Assembly (NCBI GenBank): GCA_041394905.1
Contig: JAWKHJ010000007.1
Location: 1 to 64,000, forward strand
Reading direction: 5' to 3'
DNA length: 64,000 nt
Source of the DNA: RI-231 sp041394905
GTDB taxonomy: Bacteria; Acidobacteriota; Terriglobia; Bryobacterales; UBA6623
Shown: positions 1 through 9,070 of the stretch, one piece after another
Numbering within the stretch: position 1 is the first letter of the stretch
Layout of the letters: every line of letters begins with the position of its first letter
Made by a program: the position numbers and the translations under genes
Notes under the pieces: generated by a model
Seen by the model: only the letters and a program-made list of their open reading frames with translations
Databases searched by the model: none
Told to the model about the DNA's origin: nothing

Positions 1-1
1 A

Positions 2-562
2 GCCTCGCCGAAGGAGATTCTCGCGGCGGCGGACGCGCTGGCCGACGCGCATGTGCCGGTCTTCAACGTCTCTTCCAATGACGACAAGCTGCGCACCCAG
101 TGCCGACCGAATCTGTTCCACGTGCCGCCGAGCGCAAAGATGCTCGCCGACGCGGAGGCGCAGTGGCGCAAGGCCCACCCCGACGCCAAGAGTGTGGAGG
201 CGCGCGCCTGGCATGAGGGCTTCGTGAAGTTTTCCGCCCGCGAGCTGAACCGCCGCTGGGAAGAGGCGACAGGGCGGCCGATGACAGACGAGGACTGGGC
301 GATTTGGGCCGCTTACAAGCTGGTGAGCGACGCGATCGCGAACAACCCGGAGGCGGATGCCGAGGAGCTGCTCGCTTACTTCCACGACGAGATGGAGTTC
401 GACGCGGTCAAGGGCGTCTTCGCCACCTTCCGCGAAACCGGGCAGTTGCGGCAGCCGTTGCTCATAGTGGCGGACGGAAAGCTCGCCGGCGAAGCTCCGG
501 TACGCGGCGTCGCCGATTCGGAGGACCTCGATTCGCTCGGGGGCGAGCGGTGCCAACCATGA
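2..562 (+). CDS. ABC-type periplasmic substrate-binding protein of the PQQ-dependent alcohol system (C-terminal part)
   Basis: The frame is open from base 2, so only about 186 C-terminal residues are present. The protein resembles the periplasmic binding proteins that accompany PQQ-dependent alcohol dehydrogenases (the TIGR03863 type). The segments that suggest this are 'CRPNLFHVPPS' near the start, 'KFSARELNRRW' in the middle, and a C-terminal 'GQLRQPLLIV' followed by a stretch ending 'EDLDSLG'. It should bind a small organic ligand in the periplasm. The next gene starts 10 bases downstream and belongs to a family normally found in the same operon, which supports the call. The family assignment is from memory of conserved motifs and was not searched. 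Confidence 0.7.
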   Translation, partial: ASPKEILAAADALADAHVPVFNVSSNDDKLRTQCRPNLFHVPPSAKMLADAEAQWRKAHPDAKSVEARAWHEGFVKFSARELNRRWEEATGRPMTDEDWAIWAAYKLVSDAIANNPEADAEELLAYFHDEMEFDAVKGVFATFRETGQLRQPLLIVADGKLAGEAPVRGVADSEDLDSLGGERCQP

Positions 563-572
563 GGCGAGAACG

Positions 573-1529
573 ATGAAGATGTTTCGGATTTTCCTGGTCG
601 GCGTGATCGCGGCGGCTGCGTTAGCGGCGCATGAGCCCACGCATCGGCTCTTCGTGACGAACGAAGAGGACGACACGGTGTCGGTGATCGACAGCCGCAC
701 GCACAAGCTGGTGGCGACGGTGGAAGTAGGCGGACGTCCGCGCGGCATCGGCTTTTCGCCGGACCACTCGAAGGTCTACGTGGCGCTGGGCGACGAGAAC
801 GCGATCGGCGTGATCGACACGGACACCCTCAAGGTGCTCAAGAAGATTCCCGCGGGGTCAGACCCGGAAGCGTTTGCGGTCCACCCGAACGGGCGCATCT
901 ACCTGTCGAACGAAGATTCTGGGAAAGCGACGGTCCTGAACCCGGACACGGGAAAGATCGAGGCGGAGATTCAGGTTGGAATCGAGCCTGAGGGCGTCGC
1001 GGTGACGCCGGACGGCAAGAAGGTAATGGTGACGAGCGAGTCGACGAACATGGTCCACGTGATCTCGGTTCCCGAGCATCAGATCGTCGCGAACATCCTG
1101 GTCGGCGCGCGTCCGCGCGAAGTGGCGTTCTCTGAGGACGGCCGCTACGGCTATGTGACCTGCGAAGTGGGCGGCGAGGTGGTCAAGTTCGACGTGGAAA
1201 CGAACAAGATCGTGCAGCGCAAGAAGCTGCGCCGCGAGATCCGGCTGGTGAAGCCGACGGGCATCCGGCGCGGGCCCGACGGTCGGTTTTGGATCGCGAC
1301 GGGTCGCGGTGATTTGGTTGCGGTGCTCGACGCGCACACGCTGGATCTAGAGAAGACGATTCCGGTGGGCCGGCGCGTGTGGGGCATGGCGTTTTCCGGC
1401 GACGGCAAAACGCTTTACGTAACGAACAGCCTGGACGGGACGCTATCGGTGATCGACGTGGCGAAGGAAGAGGAAGTCGAGAAGATCAAGACGGGAGGCA
1501 TGCCGTGGGGCGTGATCCTGGACGATTAG
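573..1529 (+). CDS. YVTN-family beta-propeller protein, PQQ-catabolism associated
   Basis: A 318-residue exported protein. Residues 1-19 form a signal peptide ending near 'AAALAAHEP'. The rest is about seven repeats of the YVTN type: 'LFVTNEEDDTVSVID', 'VYVALGDENAIGVID', 'IYLSNEDSGKATVLN' and finally 'LYVTNSLDGTLSVID'. The length and single-domain layout fit the propeller (TIGR03866 type) found in transport operons tied to PQQ-dependent alcohol oxidation. Its biochemical role is not established; periplasmic binding or scaffolding is an inference. The TAG stop overlaps the GTG start of the next gene by one base, so the two are probably translationally coupled. Confidence 0.85.
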   Translation: MKMFRIFLVGVIAAAALAAHEPTHRLFVTNEEDDTVSVIDSRTHKLVATVEVGGRPRGIGFSPDHSKVYVALGDENAIGVIDTDTLKVLKKIPAGSDPEAFAVHPNGRIYLSNEDSGKATVLNPDTGKIEAEIQVGIEPEGVAVTPDGKKVMVTSESTNMVHVISVPEHQIVANILVGARPREVAFSEDGRYGYVTCEVGGEVVKFDVETNKIVQRKKLRREIRLVKPTGIRRGPDGRFWIATGRGDLVAVLDAHTLDLEKTIPVGRRVWGMAFSGDGKTLYVTNSLDGTLSVIDVAKEEEVEKIKTGGMPWGVILDD

Positions 1530-2457
1530 TGCGACTCGCCGCCGGTTTGCTCGCGCTCGCGGCGACAGCCGTCGCAGCGCCGACGGCGCAGGAGGCCATT
1601 GGCTGGAAGCTGTTCTTCGACCCGTTGCTGTCGCGACCGCAAACCTTTCCTGTGGTTCGTGCCACTTGCCGGAGAAGGGATACGAGGGCGGCGAGGCGCT
1701 GAGTAAGGGCGCGCACGGCGACATTCTGGGGCGCAATACGCCAACCGTGGTGAATTTGGCCGACGCGGAGTTCTTTTTCTGGGACGGCCGCGCAGGCTCG
1801 CTCGAAGAGCAGGCGCAGGGGCCGATGCAGAACCCCAAGGAGATGGACATGAAGCTCGACGAGATCGTCGAGCGCGTCTCCGCGCAACCGCACTACCGCA
1901 AGGCATTCGAGAAGATCGGCGTCCACAAGATCACCGCCGATGCGATCGCGGAAGCGCTGGCCGCCTTCGAGCGCAAGCTGGTGACGGGGCCGACGAAGTT
2001 CGACCGCTGGATCAACGGCGACCGTTCAGCGCTGAGCCCGCAGGAGGAGCGCGGGCGCATGATCTTCTTCACGAAAGGCGATTGCGCGATGTGCCACAAC
2101 GGCCAGAATTTGACCGACGGCGACTTCCACAACATCGGCACAGGGACGAAGGACGACGAGGGCCGGTCGGCGATCGACCCGGACCCTTACTTCAAAGGGG
2201 CGTTCAAGACCCCGGCGCTGCGCAACTGGAAGACCCGCGAGCCGTTCATGCACGACGGGCGCTTCAAGACGCTACGCGAGGTGCTCGAGTTCTACTCCGA
2301 GCCGCCGCCAACCGAGGTGGGCGAGCGCGAGATCGAGGCGAAGCACTTCACCCCGCAAGAGATTGACGATCTGCTGGCGTTCTTCGAGACGCTCAACGGT
2401 TCGTGGCCGGACTTGAAGCCTTTTGAGAAGGCTTGGAAGGACTTGGGCGTCGAGTGA
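1529..2457 (+). CDS. Di-heme cytochrome c peroxidase / MauG family protein (one frameshift)
   Basis: The likely GTG start at 1529 gives a signal peptide (MRLAAGLLALAATAVAA). The frame breaks near 1647. Restoring one T in the run before 'cctgtggttcg' yields 'TFSCGSCHLPEKGYEGG', placing a first c-type heme site exactly where the family has it. The second heme site is 'CAMCH' near 2085-2099, followed by the 'KTPALRN' and 'FMHDGRF' segments typical of the family. Di-heme MauG/CcpA proteins reduce peroxide or oxidise a partner protein in the periplasm. The stop overlaps the start of the downstream ATPase by four bases. The frameshift is probably a homopolymer error. Confidence 0.85.
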
Positions 2458-3137
2458 ACGAACCGTTGATTCAGGTCAATGATCTGGCCAAACGTTACCC
2501 CTCGGGCGCGGGCGTGCTCACGGTTTTCGAGGGCCTGTCGTTTACCGCGAAGGCGGGCGAGAGCGTGGCGCTGGTGGGCGAATCGGGGGCGGGCAAGTCG
2601 ACCTTGCTGCACTTGATCGGCGCGCTCGACAAGCCGAGCTCGGGGACGATCTTCTTCGACGGGGCGGACCTCGAGAGCAAGACCGAGGCGCAGCTCGACG
2701 CCTACCGCAACCGCGAGATCGGCTACGTGTGGCAGAGCTATCACCTGCTGCCCGAATTCACCGCGCTCGAAAACGTGATCATGCCGTTGCTGATTGCGGG
2801 CGCGGACCGCAAGAAGGTCGAACCGGCGGGGCGGAGTTGGCTCGAACGCGTGGGGCTGGGCGCGCGGACGACGCACCAAGCCGGCGAGCTCTCCGGCGGC
2901 GAACAGCAGCGGGTTGCGCTGGCGCGCGCGTTGGTGCGCAAGCCGCGGCTGCTGCTGGCCGACGAGCCGACGGGCAACCTGGACGAGGGCACAAGCGACG
3001 CCATCATGGAGCAGATTTTCGCGCTGCCGGGCGAAGAGGGCTTGGCGTGCATCGTGGCGACGCATAACCTGACGTTCGCCCGGCGTTGCGACCGGGTGTT
3101 GCGAATCGAGCGGGGCGCGATCCGGGAAGAGGGCTAG
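2454..3137 (+). CDS. ABC transporter ATP-binding protein, LolD/MacB type
   Basis: I choose the GTG at 2454 because it gives a GTGA overlap with the preceding stop and a normal N-terminus (MNEPLIQVNDLAKRYPSG); the longer ATG version starts inside the upstream gene. The ATPase has Walker A 'GESGAGKST', Q-loop 'WQSYHLLP', signature 'LSGGEQQRVALARAL' and Walker B 'LLLADEPTGNLD'. The sequence class is the lipoprotein-release (LolD) or MacB-like group, 227 residues, not the ATPase usual in PQQ-alcohol operons. No permease follows: the next gene is on the other strand. It may act with a permease elsewhere. Confidence 0.88.
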   Translation: MNEPLIQVNDLAKRYPSGAGVLTVFEGLSFTAKAGESVALVGESGAGKSTLLHLIGALDKPSSGTIFFDGADLESKTEAQLDAYRNREIGYVWQSYHLLPEFTALENVIMPLLIAGADRKKVEPAGRSWLERVGLGARTTHQAGELSGGEQQRVALARALVRKPRLLLADEPTGNLDEGTSDAIMEQIFALPGEEGLACIVATHNLTFARRCDRVLRIERGAIREEG

Positions 3138-3148
3138 GCGGGTACGAA

Positions 3149-3169
3149 GACTGTCACGAAGTGACAGTC
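3149..3169. terminator. Perfect 9-bp inverted repeat between convergent genes
   Basis: Arms 'gactgtcac' and 'gtgacagtc' flank a 3-base loop 'gaa', just after the ABC ATPase and before the convergent flotillin gene. There is no T-tract, so factor-independent termination is only a guess. It could also be a repeat-type hairpin. Confidence 0.45.
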
Positions 3170-3191
3170 GCGACGTGTCGTCGAGCGCCCT

Positions 3192-3222
3192 GCCGGACCC
3201 CAGACTTGCGTCTGGGGCTAGG
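3192..3222. repeat. Dispersed hairpin element, copy 1
   Basis: Stem 'ccccagac' / 'gtctgggg' (8 bp, perfect) closes a TTGC loop at 3198-3217. The flanks 'gccgga' and 'ctaggt' recur around a second copy at 16397-16427. It lies between convergent genes, the usual site for REP-like elements and bidirectional terminators. Confidence 0.6.
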
Positions 3223-3239
3223 TTAGGGGATGCAGCGTT

Positions 3240-4589
3240 TCACGGGCGCTCGTCGCTGACGACGCCTTTCATGTTTTTGATGGTTCCGATGATGTCGATG
3301 CCGGTCATGGCTTTGACGGTCTCGGGCAACTGCGCGATGGCGGCGGTGACGTCGCCGGTGACGCGGGCGGCGCCGGTTCCGCCAGAGCTGTCTCCGCCGT
3401 TGGAGATGACGACGATCTTGTCCGTTTTGGCCAGGGGCTCGGCGATGGCGCGGGCGAGCTCGGGCAGAGACTCGAGCAGCTTCTCGGCGAGCGCGGCTTG
3501 GCCGTACTGCTTCCAGGCTTCGGCCTTGAGGCGCATGGCCTCGGCTTCGGCGGAGCCCTTGGCGCGAATGGCGTCGGCTTCGGCCTCGCCGCGCAGGCGG
3601 ATCTCGGTGGCCTCGGCGTTGGCTTGCGCCTCGCCTTGCAGGCGGGTGGCCTGGGCGCGCGCTTCGGCTTCGGCGATCACTTGCGACTTGCGGCCCTGGG
3701 CCTCGGTCTCCAGGCGAAAGCGCTCGGCTTCTGCCGGCTTGCGCACCGAGGCTTCCAGTTCGCGCTCCTTGACGCGAACGTCTTCTTCCTGGATCTCGAT
3801 CTGCTTCTGGCGCTCGATGAGCGAGACCTTCAGCTCCTCCTGCCGGATGGCTTGGCGTTGGCGCGCCTGCTCGAGGCTGAGCGCAGCGTCGGCGGCGGCT
3901 TTGGCCGCGTTGATCTCCTTCTGATAGGCCGCCTGGGCGAGCTCGAAGTCGCGCTGGGATTCGGCGACCTGCTGCTCGCTCTTGAGGCGTGCGGCTTCGG
4001 ACTGGCGCCGCGCCTCGGCCTGCTCGACGCTGGATTCCTTTTGCGCGATGGCTTGGCCGATGGCGGCGTCGCGCTTGACCTGTGAGGTGCGCTTGATGCC
4101 GAGCGCGTCGAGGTAGCCCTTCTCGTCGGAGATGTTGCGGATGGTGAAGCTGACGATCTCCATGCCCATGCGGGCCATGTCGACCGAGGCGACTTCGCGG
4201 ACTTGCTTGGCGAATTGGTCGCGGTCCTTGTAGATCTCCTCGACGGTCATGGTGGCCATCATGGCGCGCTGGTGACCTTCGAGAGTTTGCAGCGCGATCT
4301 GCGCAATTTCGGCGGTCTTTTTGCCGAGGAACTGCTGCGCGGCCGTGCGAATGGCGTCTTCGTTGCGCGCGACTTTGACCTGCGCGACGCCGTCCACCGA
4401 AAGCTCTACGCCCTCTTGGGTGTAGACGTTGGGCGTGCCGACGGTCAGGGTCATGACCTCGAGCGAAAGCACGTCGGCGCGCTGGAAGAAGGGGCTGATC
4501 CAGGTGCTCGAACCGACGACGACACGCGGCTGGGCAGCGCCGCCGGAAATGATCAGGGCCTCGTTGGGGTTCCCGCGGATGTAGAACAT
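3240..4589 (-). CDS. Flotillin / SPFH-domain membrane scaffold protein
   Basis: A 449-residue protein. The start at 4589 is preceded by 'gaggag' at good spacing and gives the usual N-terminus (MFYIRGNPNEALIISGG); the longer open frame upstream has no similarity to the family. Residues 1 to about 190 form the SPFH/band-7 domain. From about 200 to 390 the protein is a long Ala/Glu/Gln-rich coiled coil with repeated 'EAEA' units, as in flotillins. It should associate with the inner membrane and form oligomeric scaffolds in lipid microdomains. No NfeD-like partner gene is adjacent. Its promoter presumably lies in 4590-4736, which it shares head-to-head with the next gene. Confidence 0.9.
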   Translation of the reverse strand: MFYIRGNPNEALIISGGAAQPRVVVGSSTWISPFFQRADVLSLEVMTLTVGTPNVYTQEGVELSVDGVAQVKVARNEDAIRTAAQQFLGKKTAEIAQIALQTLEGHQRAMMATMTVEEIYKDRDQFAKQVREVASVDMARMGMEIVSFTIRNISDEKGYLDALGIKRTSQVKRDAAIGQAIAQKESSVEQAEARRQSEAARLKSEQQVAESQRDFELAQAAYQKEINAAKAAADAALSLEQARQRQAIRQEELKVSLIERQKQIEIQEEDVRVKERELEASVRKPAEAERFRLETEAQGRKSQVIAEAEARAQATRLQGEAQANAEATEIRLRGEAEADAIRAKGSAEAEAMRLKAEAWKQYGQAALAEKLLESLPELARAIAEPLAKTDKIVVISNGGDSSGGTGAARVTGDVTAAIAQLPETVKAMTGIDIIGTIKNMKGVVSDERP

Positions 4590-4736
4590 GGGCGTCTCCT
4601 CGTGAATTCGAACATAACTACGCTGGGCGTGTGCGAAATCTTCCCAAAATCGTACCGGAGGAAGAGCGAGGATATTTTCTGGTTTTTCTTCAGCTCCGGT
4701 GTTTTGCCTTACACTTTGTCTCGGGCGGCGACGCAA

Positions 4737-6214
4737 ATGCGGAAAATTCGAGCGGCGCTTTTGTTGTGTGCAGCGGCTTCGGCGGCCGGGCAGGTGACGA
4801 TCTCGGGCGTGGTCACGGCGCGCGACGGGGCGCTGAGGCGTCTGCGTTGGCGGATGTCCTCGTGATGACGGCGTCGAAAGATGCGTCGCCAATGCCAGCC
4901 GCCGAGGCGTTGACCGATTCGCTAGGCCGCTACCGGCTGACGGGAGTACCGAGGGGCCGCTATACCGTGGCGCGAAGTCGGCGTCGTACTACACCGTGAA
5001 GGTAGGCGACGTCGAGACGGAGTCGATCGTAAAGGCCTGCCTAGAGGCCGGCGATTGCGGAGATACGGATTTCGAGCTCGCCCGCGGCAGCGTGGTCCGA
5101 GGGCTGGGTGACGGACGACTTCGGCGATCCGTGGCCGGGCGTGCGTGTGAGTCTTGCTGTGGAGGACCTCCGGGCCGAAAACGCCCGAGGAGCTTCGAAC
5201 GCATGGCCGGTATCCGGCAGACGGACGACCGCGGCTATTTTTCGAATGGGGCGTGCGCCCGGGCGTTACGATCTGACTGTTCAGCCGGCGAACTTCGAAA
5301 TTGGCAATGCCACCGAGGGCTGAGCGTCAAACGATCGAAGGTAGCCGCGGGACAGGACAGCGTGCAGACGCGGCTGACGATGCACGACCACGAGAGGGAG
5401 TCGTTCACCCTGAGCGGAGTGGTGAAGAGGTGCGGCGGAAAAAGGGCGGCGCTCCTGATGCCTGCGGCCGTCGATCGCGGACAGCGCCGCAGTTCTATTG
5501 GGCACGCGGGGCACGGATCGAGAGAGGAAGAGAAGTTCGTCGTGGTCGGTGCCGAAGGCCGCTTCGACATGTTTCTCAACAGCGGTCAGGGAGCAGGCAA
5601 GCCGGACCAGTATCTGGGCAGAATCACGGTGGATCGTGACATCGAAGGGCTCGAGCTGACGCCGCAGCCGCCGACGGGCGTGCGGGGAGCCGCGTGGAAC
5701 TGTTGGGCGCCCCGCCGCGGGGACCGAGTCCTCACGGTGGGATGGGCGCACGGGGTGCGCTATGGGGTGGGTTTATGGAAGCTGAAGCGCGTGCGCCCGA
5801 GTACCGGTCCGGACGGAGGGATGCCGCCGGGGAACTACATCCTGCGGCTGAACGATCCAGATGCGTACATCGTCGATAGCCCTGTCTTTTCAGTCGCGCT
5901 GGGGCAGATGGTCGAGATGACGGTGCGCATCTCGAATGAGTTCGCCACCGTGCGCGGGCGCGTACGCGCCGCTTCCGGAGGAAAGCCGGTAGCAGCGCAC
6001 TCCGTGGTCGGGATGCGCGGGGAGCGCGGTACGCATACAGCGAAGGCGGACGACGAAGGCCGCTTCGTGATCGAAGGTGATCCCAGGAAAGTACGAGATC
6101 ACGGCTTGGCCTGACGCGCGGATCGATGCAGGGAATACAGCAGCCTGGGAACGGCAAGGGCAACAGGTCCGGCGTCTGGCGGTAGAGCCCGGCTTCGAGG
6201 CGGAGGTCCGTTGA
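4737..6214 (+). pseudogene. Secreted carboxypeptidase-regulatory-like protein, multiply frameshifted
   Basis: It starts with a clear signal peptide (MRKIRAALLLCAAASAAGQ) followed by 'VTISGVVTARDGA', the opening of a carboxypeptidase-regulatory-like (Ig-like) domain. Recognisable pieces then occur in all three frames: 'FGDPWPGVRVSLAVEDL' and 'APGRYDLTVQPANFEIG' at 5110-5320, 'RFDMFLNSGQG' near 5560, 'PPGNYILRLNDPDAYIVDS' near 5830, 'TVRGRVRAASGGKPVAAHS' near 5950, and a last piece ending 'EPGFEAEVR' at the TGA 6212-6214. At least five frame changes are needed. The pieces fit several tandem Ig-like domains in an exported protein; the function is unknown. Decay or base-calling error are both possible. 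Confidence 0.6.
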
Positions 6215-6228
6215 CCGGTGACCGCGCC

Positions 6229-7845
6229 ATGAGAGCCTTTGTCGCCAGCTTGGCCTTGGCGACTGCGTTGGCCGCTCAACCGGCGCCTGAGGCGGCCGAC
6301 GGTCGAAGCAGACGGTCTCAGGAAAGGTGGTCGAGGCGGCCTCGACCGGTGCGCCGATTCGCGGCGCCAAGATCGTGTTTCGAGTGGGCCAGTTCGCTAC
6401 CACCACCCATAGCGATTTCGGGGACGCTTTTCGGCCGAGGCCCCAGCCGGCAAGGGGCGAGAATGTGGTTGTTTCGGTCAGAAGGCCGGGCGTCTCGACC
6501 AAAGCGGCCTTCTCACAGTCCCGGCGGCGCGACCGCTGACGGATGTCCGCATTGAAGTCGATCGAGCTTGCGTGATCGCCGGACGAGTTACAGACCAGCG
6601 CGGTCAGCCGGTTGTCGGCGCGCGCGTGAATGGCCTTCGACCCTCACGTCTACACCGGGATAGGACATGCTCGGACGGTGGAGAAGGCACGGGGCGACGA
6701 CCGACGTCGCGGCGAGTACCGCATCTGGGATCTGGAACCGGGGGCGTATGTGGTCGCTGTGATGCCCGAGCATGCGAATCCGGCAGGAGGCATTGTCATG
6801 CGAGGAGGTCTGTTGCATTTATCCGGCCTTCGCTCGCTGGTGAGGCGGAACCAGTAGGCTTGGCTGGGGACAGGTGCGCGAGGGCGTGGATTTTCAAACG
6901 TCCAAGGCGCCCGACACAGCGGTGGAGTTCTCGATCATGCCTCAGGATGGTGGAGCGCCATGCAGCAATTGCGGCGTCCGAGTACGCCTGGATGAAGAAG
7001 ACTGCACCGCTCGTCGTGACCGATGGATACGTCGGCGAAGGGGCCGGCTTGCGGGTGGAAGGCTATCGCCGGGGAACTACCAAGCGTCCTTGCATGGCTC
7101 CGATCCGGTGCTTCGACAGGGCATTCATGGATCCGCTCGATTCACGGTGACGGCAGGAGGACGGAGGAGAATACAGGACTGCAGGCGGTCCGGTCCGCGG
7201 CGTGATCGAGCTAGAGGCGGCCAGCGCCGCCAGATGGGACAGAGCAGAGCCCTGGCGAGGGGGCGTACGGTTGATGCCGTCGATGTACAAGCTTGCAGAC
7301 GGGCTGATCATCCGAGGCTTGGCGGCCAATCTGGAAATTGCCAGAGCTCCGAATCGGCCTTCGAGCTTTCGAGCTATCCCGGGCGCGTGACGCTGCAAGT
7401 GAATGGACGCGAGGGCCTACCTCGGGGAAGCTTCACGCAATGGCAAGCCGCTCGACGGCCCGAGCATCGAAATTCCGACGAAGGCGCGATCGATGGAGTT
7501 GAAGCTGCGGAGTGCGATTCGCGATGAGCCTGCTCACTGGAACACTCACTACGCCACCCGTAAGCGAAGAGGGCTTCGACCGCTGTACATGGTCTACGCA
7601 AGCCATCCGACGACCGGGCGAGTTACGGCAGGATTCGCTTGACCCAAGTCCGCGCCGATGGCGGCTTCGAGTTGCCGCTGCCTCCGGGCGAGAGTATGAG
7701 GTTATCGGAGCTCCATCCGACCCGAACTTCGGGAACAGGCTGTTTCGCTCCGGTAAAGCAAGAGCTGCGCAAGTACTTCAAGCGTGTGAGCGTCGGCCGG
7801 ATGAGACGACGCGCGTGGGCACCGTTTGCGCGGCCGAAGTCATGG
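6229..7845 (+). pseudogene. Second secreted carboxypeptidase-regulatory-like protein, multiply frameshifted
   Basis: It starts 14 bases after the previous gene with a signal peptide (MRAFVASLALATALAAQ). Fragments in different frames are 'VSGKVVEAASTGAPIRGAK' near 6330, 'CVIAGRVTDQRGQPVVGARV' near 6570-6630, 'GEYRIWDLEPGAYVVAVMP' near 6715, 'ADGGFELPLPPGE' near 7655 and 'YEVIGAPSDPNFGNRLF' near 7700. These are the G-x-V and PG-Y signatures of carboxypeptidase-regulatory-like domains, and the order matches the upstream gene, so the pair may be paralogues. The end is uncertain: the convergent glycosyltransferase stops at 7852. Function unknown. Confidence 0.55.
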
Positions 7846-7851
7846 GGGCCA

Positions 7852-9042
7852 TCAAGCCGGCAGGCGTTCGAGGATGCGGGTGCGGGTCGAGTCCGATGAG
7901 CCGTAGACGTAGCCGCGCCAGTGGATGACTTTCGAGCCGGCCGGAGCCGAAGGCGTAAAGCCAGATCCACGTGGCGAGCGGCGTGTACGCGAAATAGACA
8001 CCCGTAGTGGCGGTCAGGCCGATCTTCGCGCTCGGGGAACAGAGGCGTCCGCAATAGCCGCGCATCGGCATCCCGCCCGGCCATGCCGGGCAGGGTGTGA
8101 CAATGAGCGCGCCGAGGCCGACCGGGTCGCCCATGGCGGTCGCGACGAGGCAGGAGACCGTGGCGCCGCAATAGACGTGTGGGCGATGAGGCCGGCGACC
8201 CAGAGCTTGGTGCGGTAAACGCGCGTGATCTTCATCTGGCGCACGGCCCAGTCGAGAAACTCGTGGCGCGAGCAAAGGCCGGTGGTGGCAGCCATGGCGG
8301 CGGGCGCGTAGCGGATCCCGGAAGCCTGCGTCTTCGATGGCGTGGGTGAAGGCGGTAATCGTCGCTGACGGCAGCCTTGCCAGTACTCGCCGACCTTGGC
8401 TTCGTCGAAGGTCGCGCGGCGCAGGGCCATGCTGCCGCCCAGGCCGAAGTTTTTCCATCGGGGCGCATGGTTCCGGCGATGGTGGAGTCCCAGGCGCTGC
8501 GCATCGGCGGCCAGAAGCCGCAGGCCTTCGGGGAAGTACCAGCGAAAGCCGGTCGAGGCGCCGACTTCTTGGTGGGCGAGCGGCTGGACGAGAGCATGGA
8601 GCCAACGCTCGGAGACCTGAGCGTCGGAGTCGGCGAAGGCGAAAACGTCGCCGCGGGCCTGGAGGACGGCTTGTTGCAGGTTGTGAACTTTTTCGCCCGT
8701 GCCGTCGGGCGGAGGGCCGGCGAGGACGAGCTTGAAGCTTTCGCCGAGCGTCATGCGGGCGACGCGCACGGCGTCGTCTTCGGCCGAGCGGCAGACGACG
8801 ATGAGCTCGTAGTCGGGGTAGTCCTGATGGGCGAACGAGCGCAGGTTGGCGGCGAGGTCGTGGTCGGCGCCCCGCACGGGGATGATGAGCGAGACCGACG
8901 GGCTGTAGGGCGCCTCGTCGGGGTCGCGCTCGGCGAGGAGCTCGGCCTCGATGAAGTCTTGGTACTTGCGGCCGGAGCGGACCGAGAGCACGGTGGCGAG
9001 AACGGCCGGGGCGACGAAGATCCAGAAGACGACTTCGAGCAA
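7852..9042 (-). CDS. GT21 glycosyltransferase, ceramide glucosyltransferase/HpnI-like (frameshifted)
   Basis: The N-terminus is a membrane segment (MLEVVFWIFVAPAVLATVLS). Next comes a GT-A catalytic domain: 'VSLIIPVRGADHDLAANL', the acidic 'FADSDAQVSERWL', then 'GASTGFRWYFPEG' and 'KNFGLGGSMALRRATFDE'. After a frame change near 8370 the read continues 'WQGAVSDDYRLTHAIEDAG', then 'LDWAVRQMKITRVYR' and C-terminal membrane segments, ending 'ILERLPA' at the stop 7852-7854. About four frame changes interrupt it. The family adds a sugar to a lipid acceptor at the membrane, such as ceramide or a hopanoid precursor. The lipid is not predictable here and no hpn or sphingolipid genes are nearby. Confidence 0.8.
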
Positions 9043-9070
9043 GACCGGCAGGATAGCAGAATGGCCACGA

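Noticed and set aside
3175..4085. Two plus-strand open frames with long leucine- and serine-rich translations
   Set aside because: They are complements of the flotillin coiled coil.
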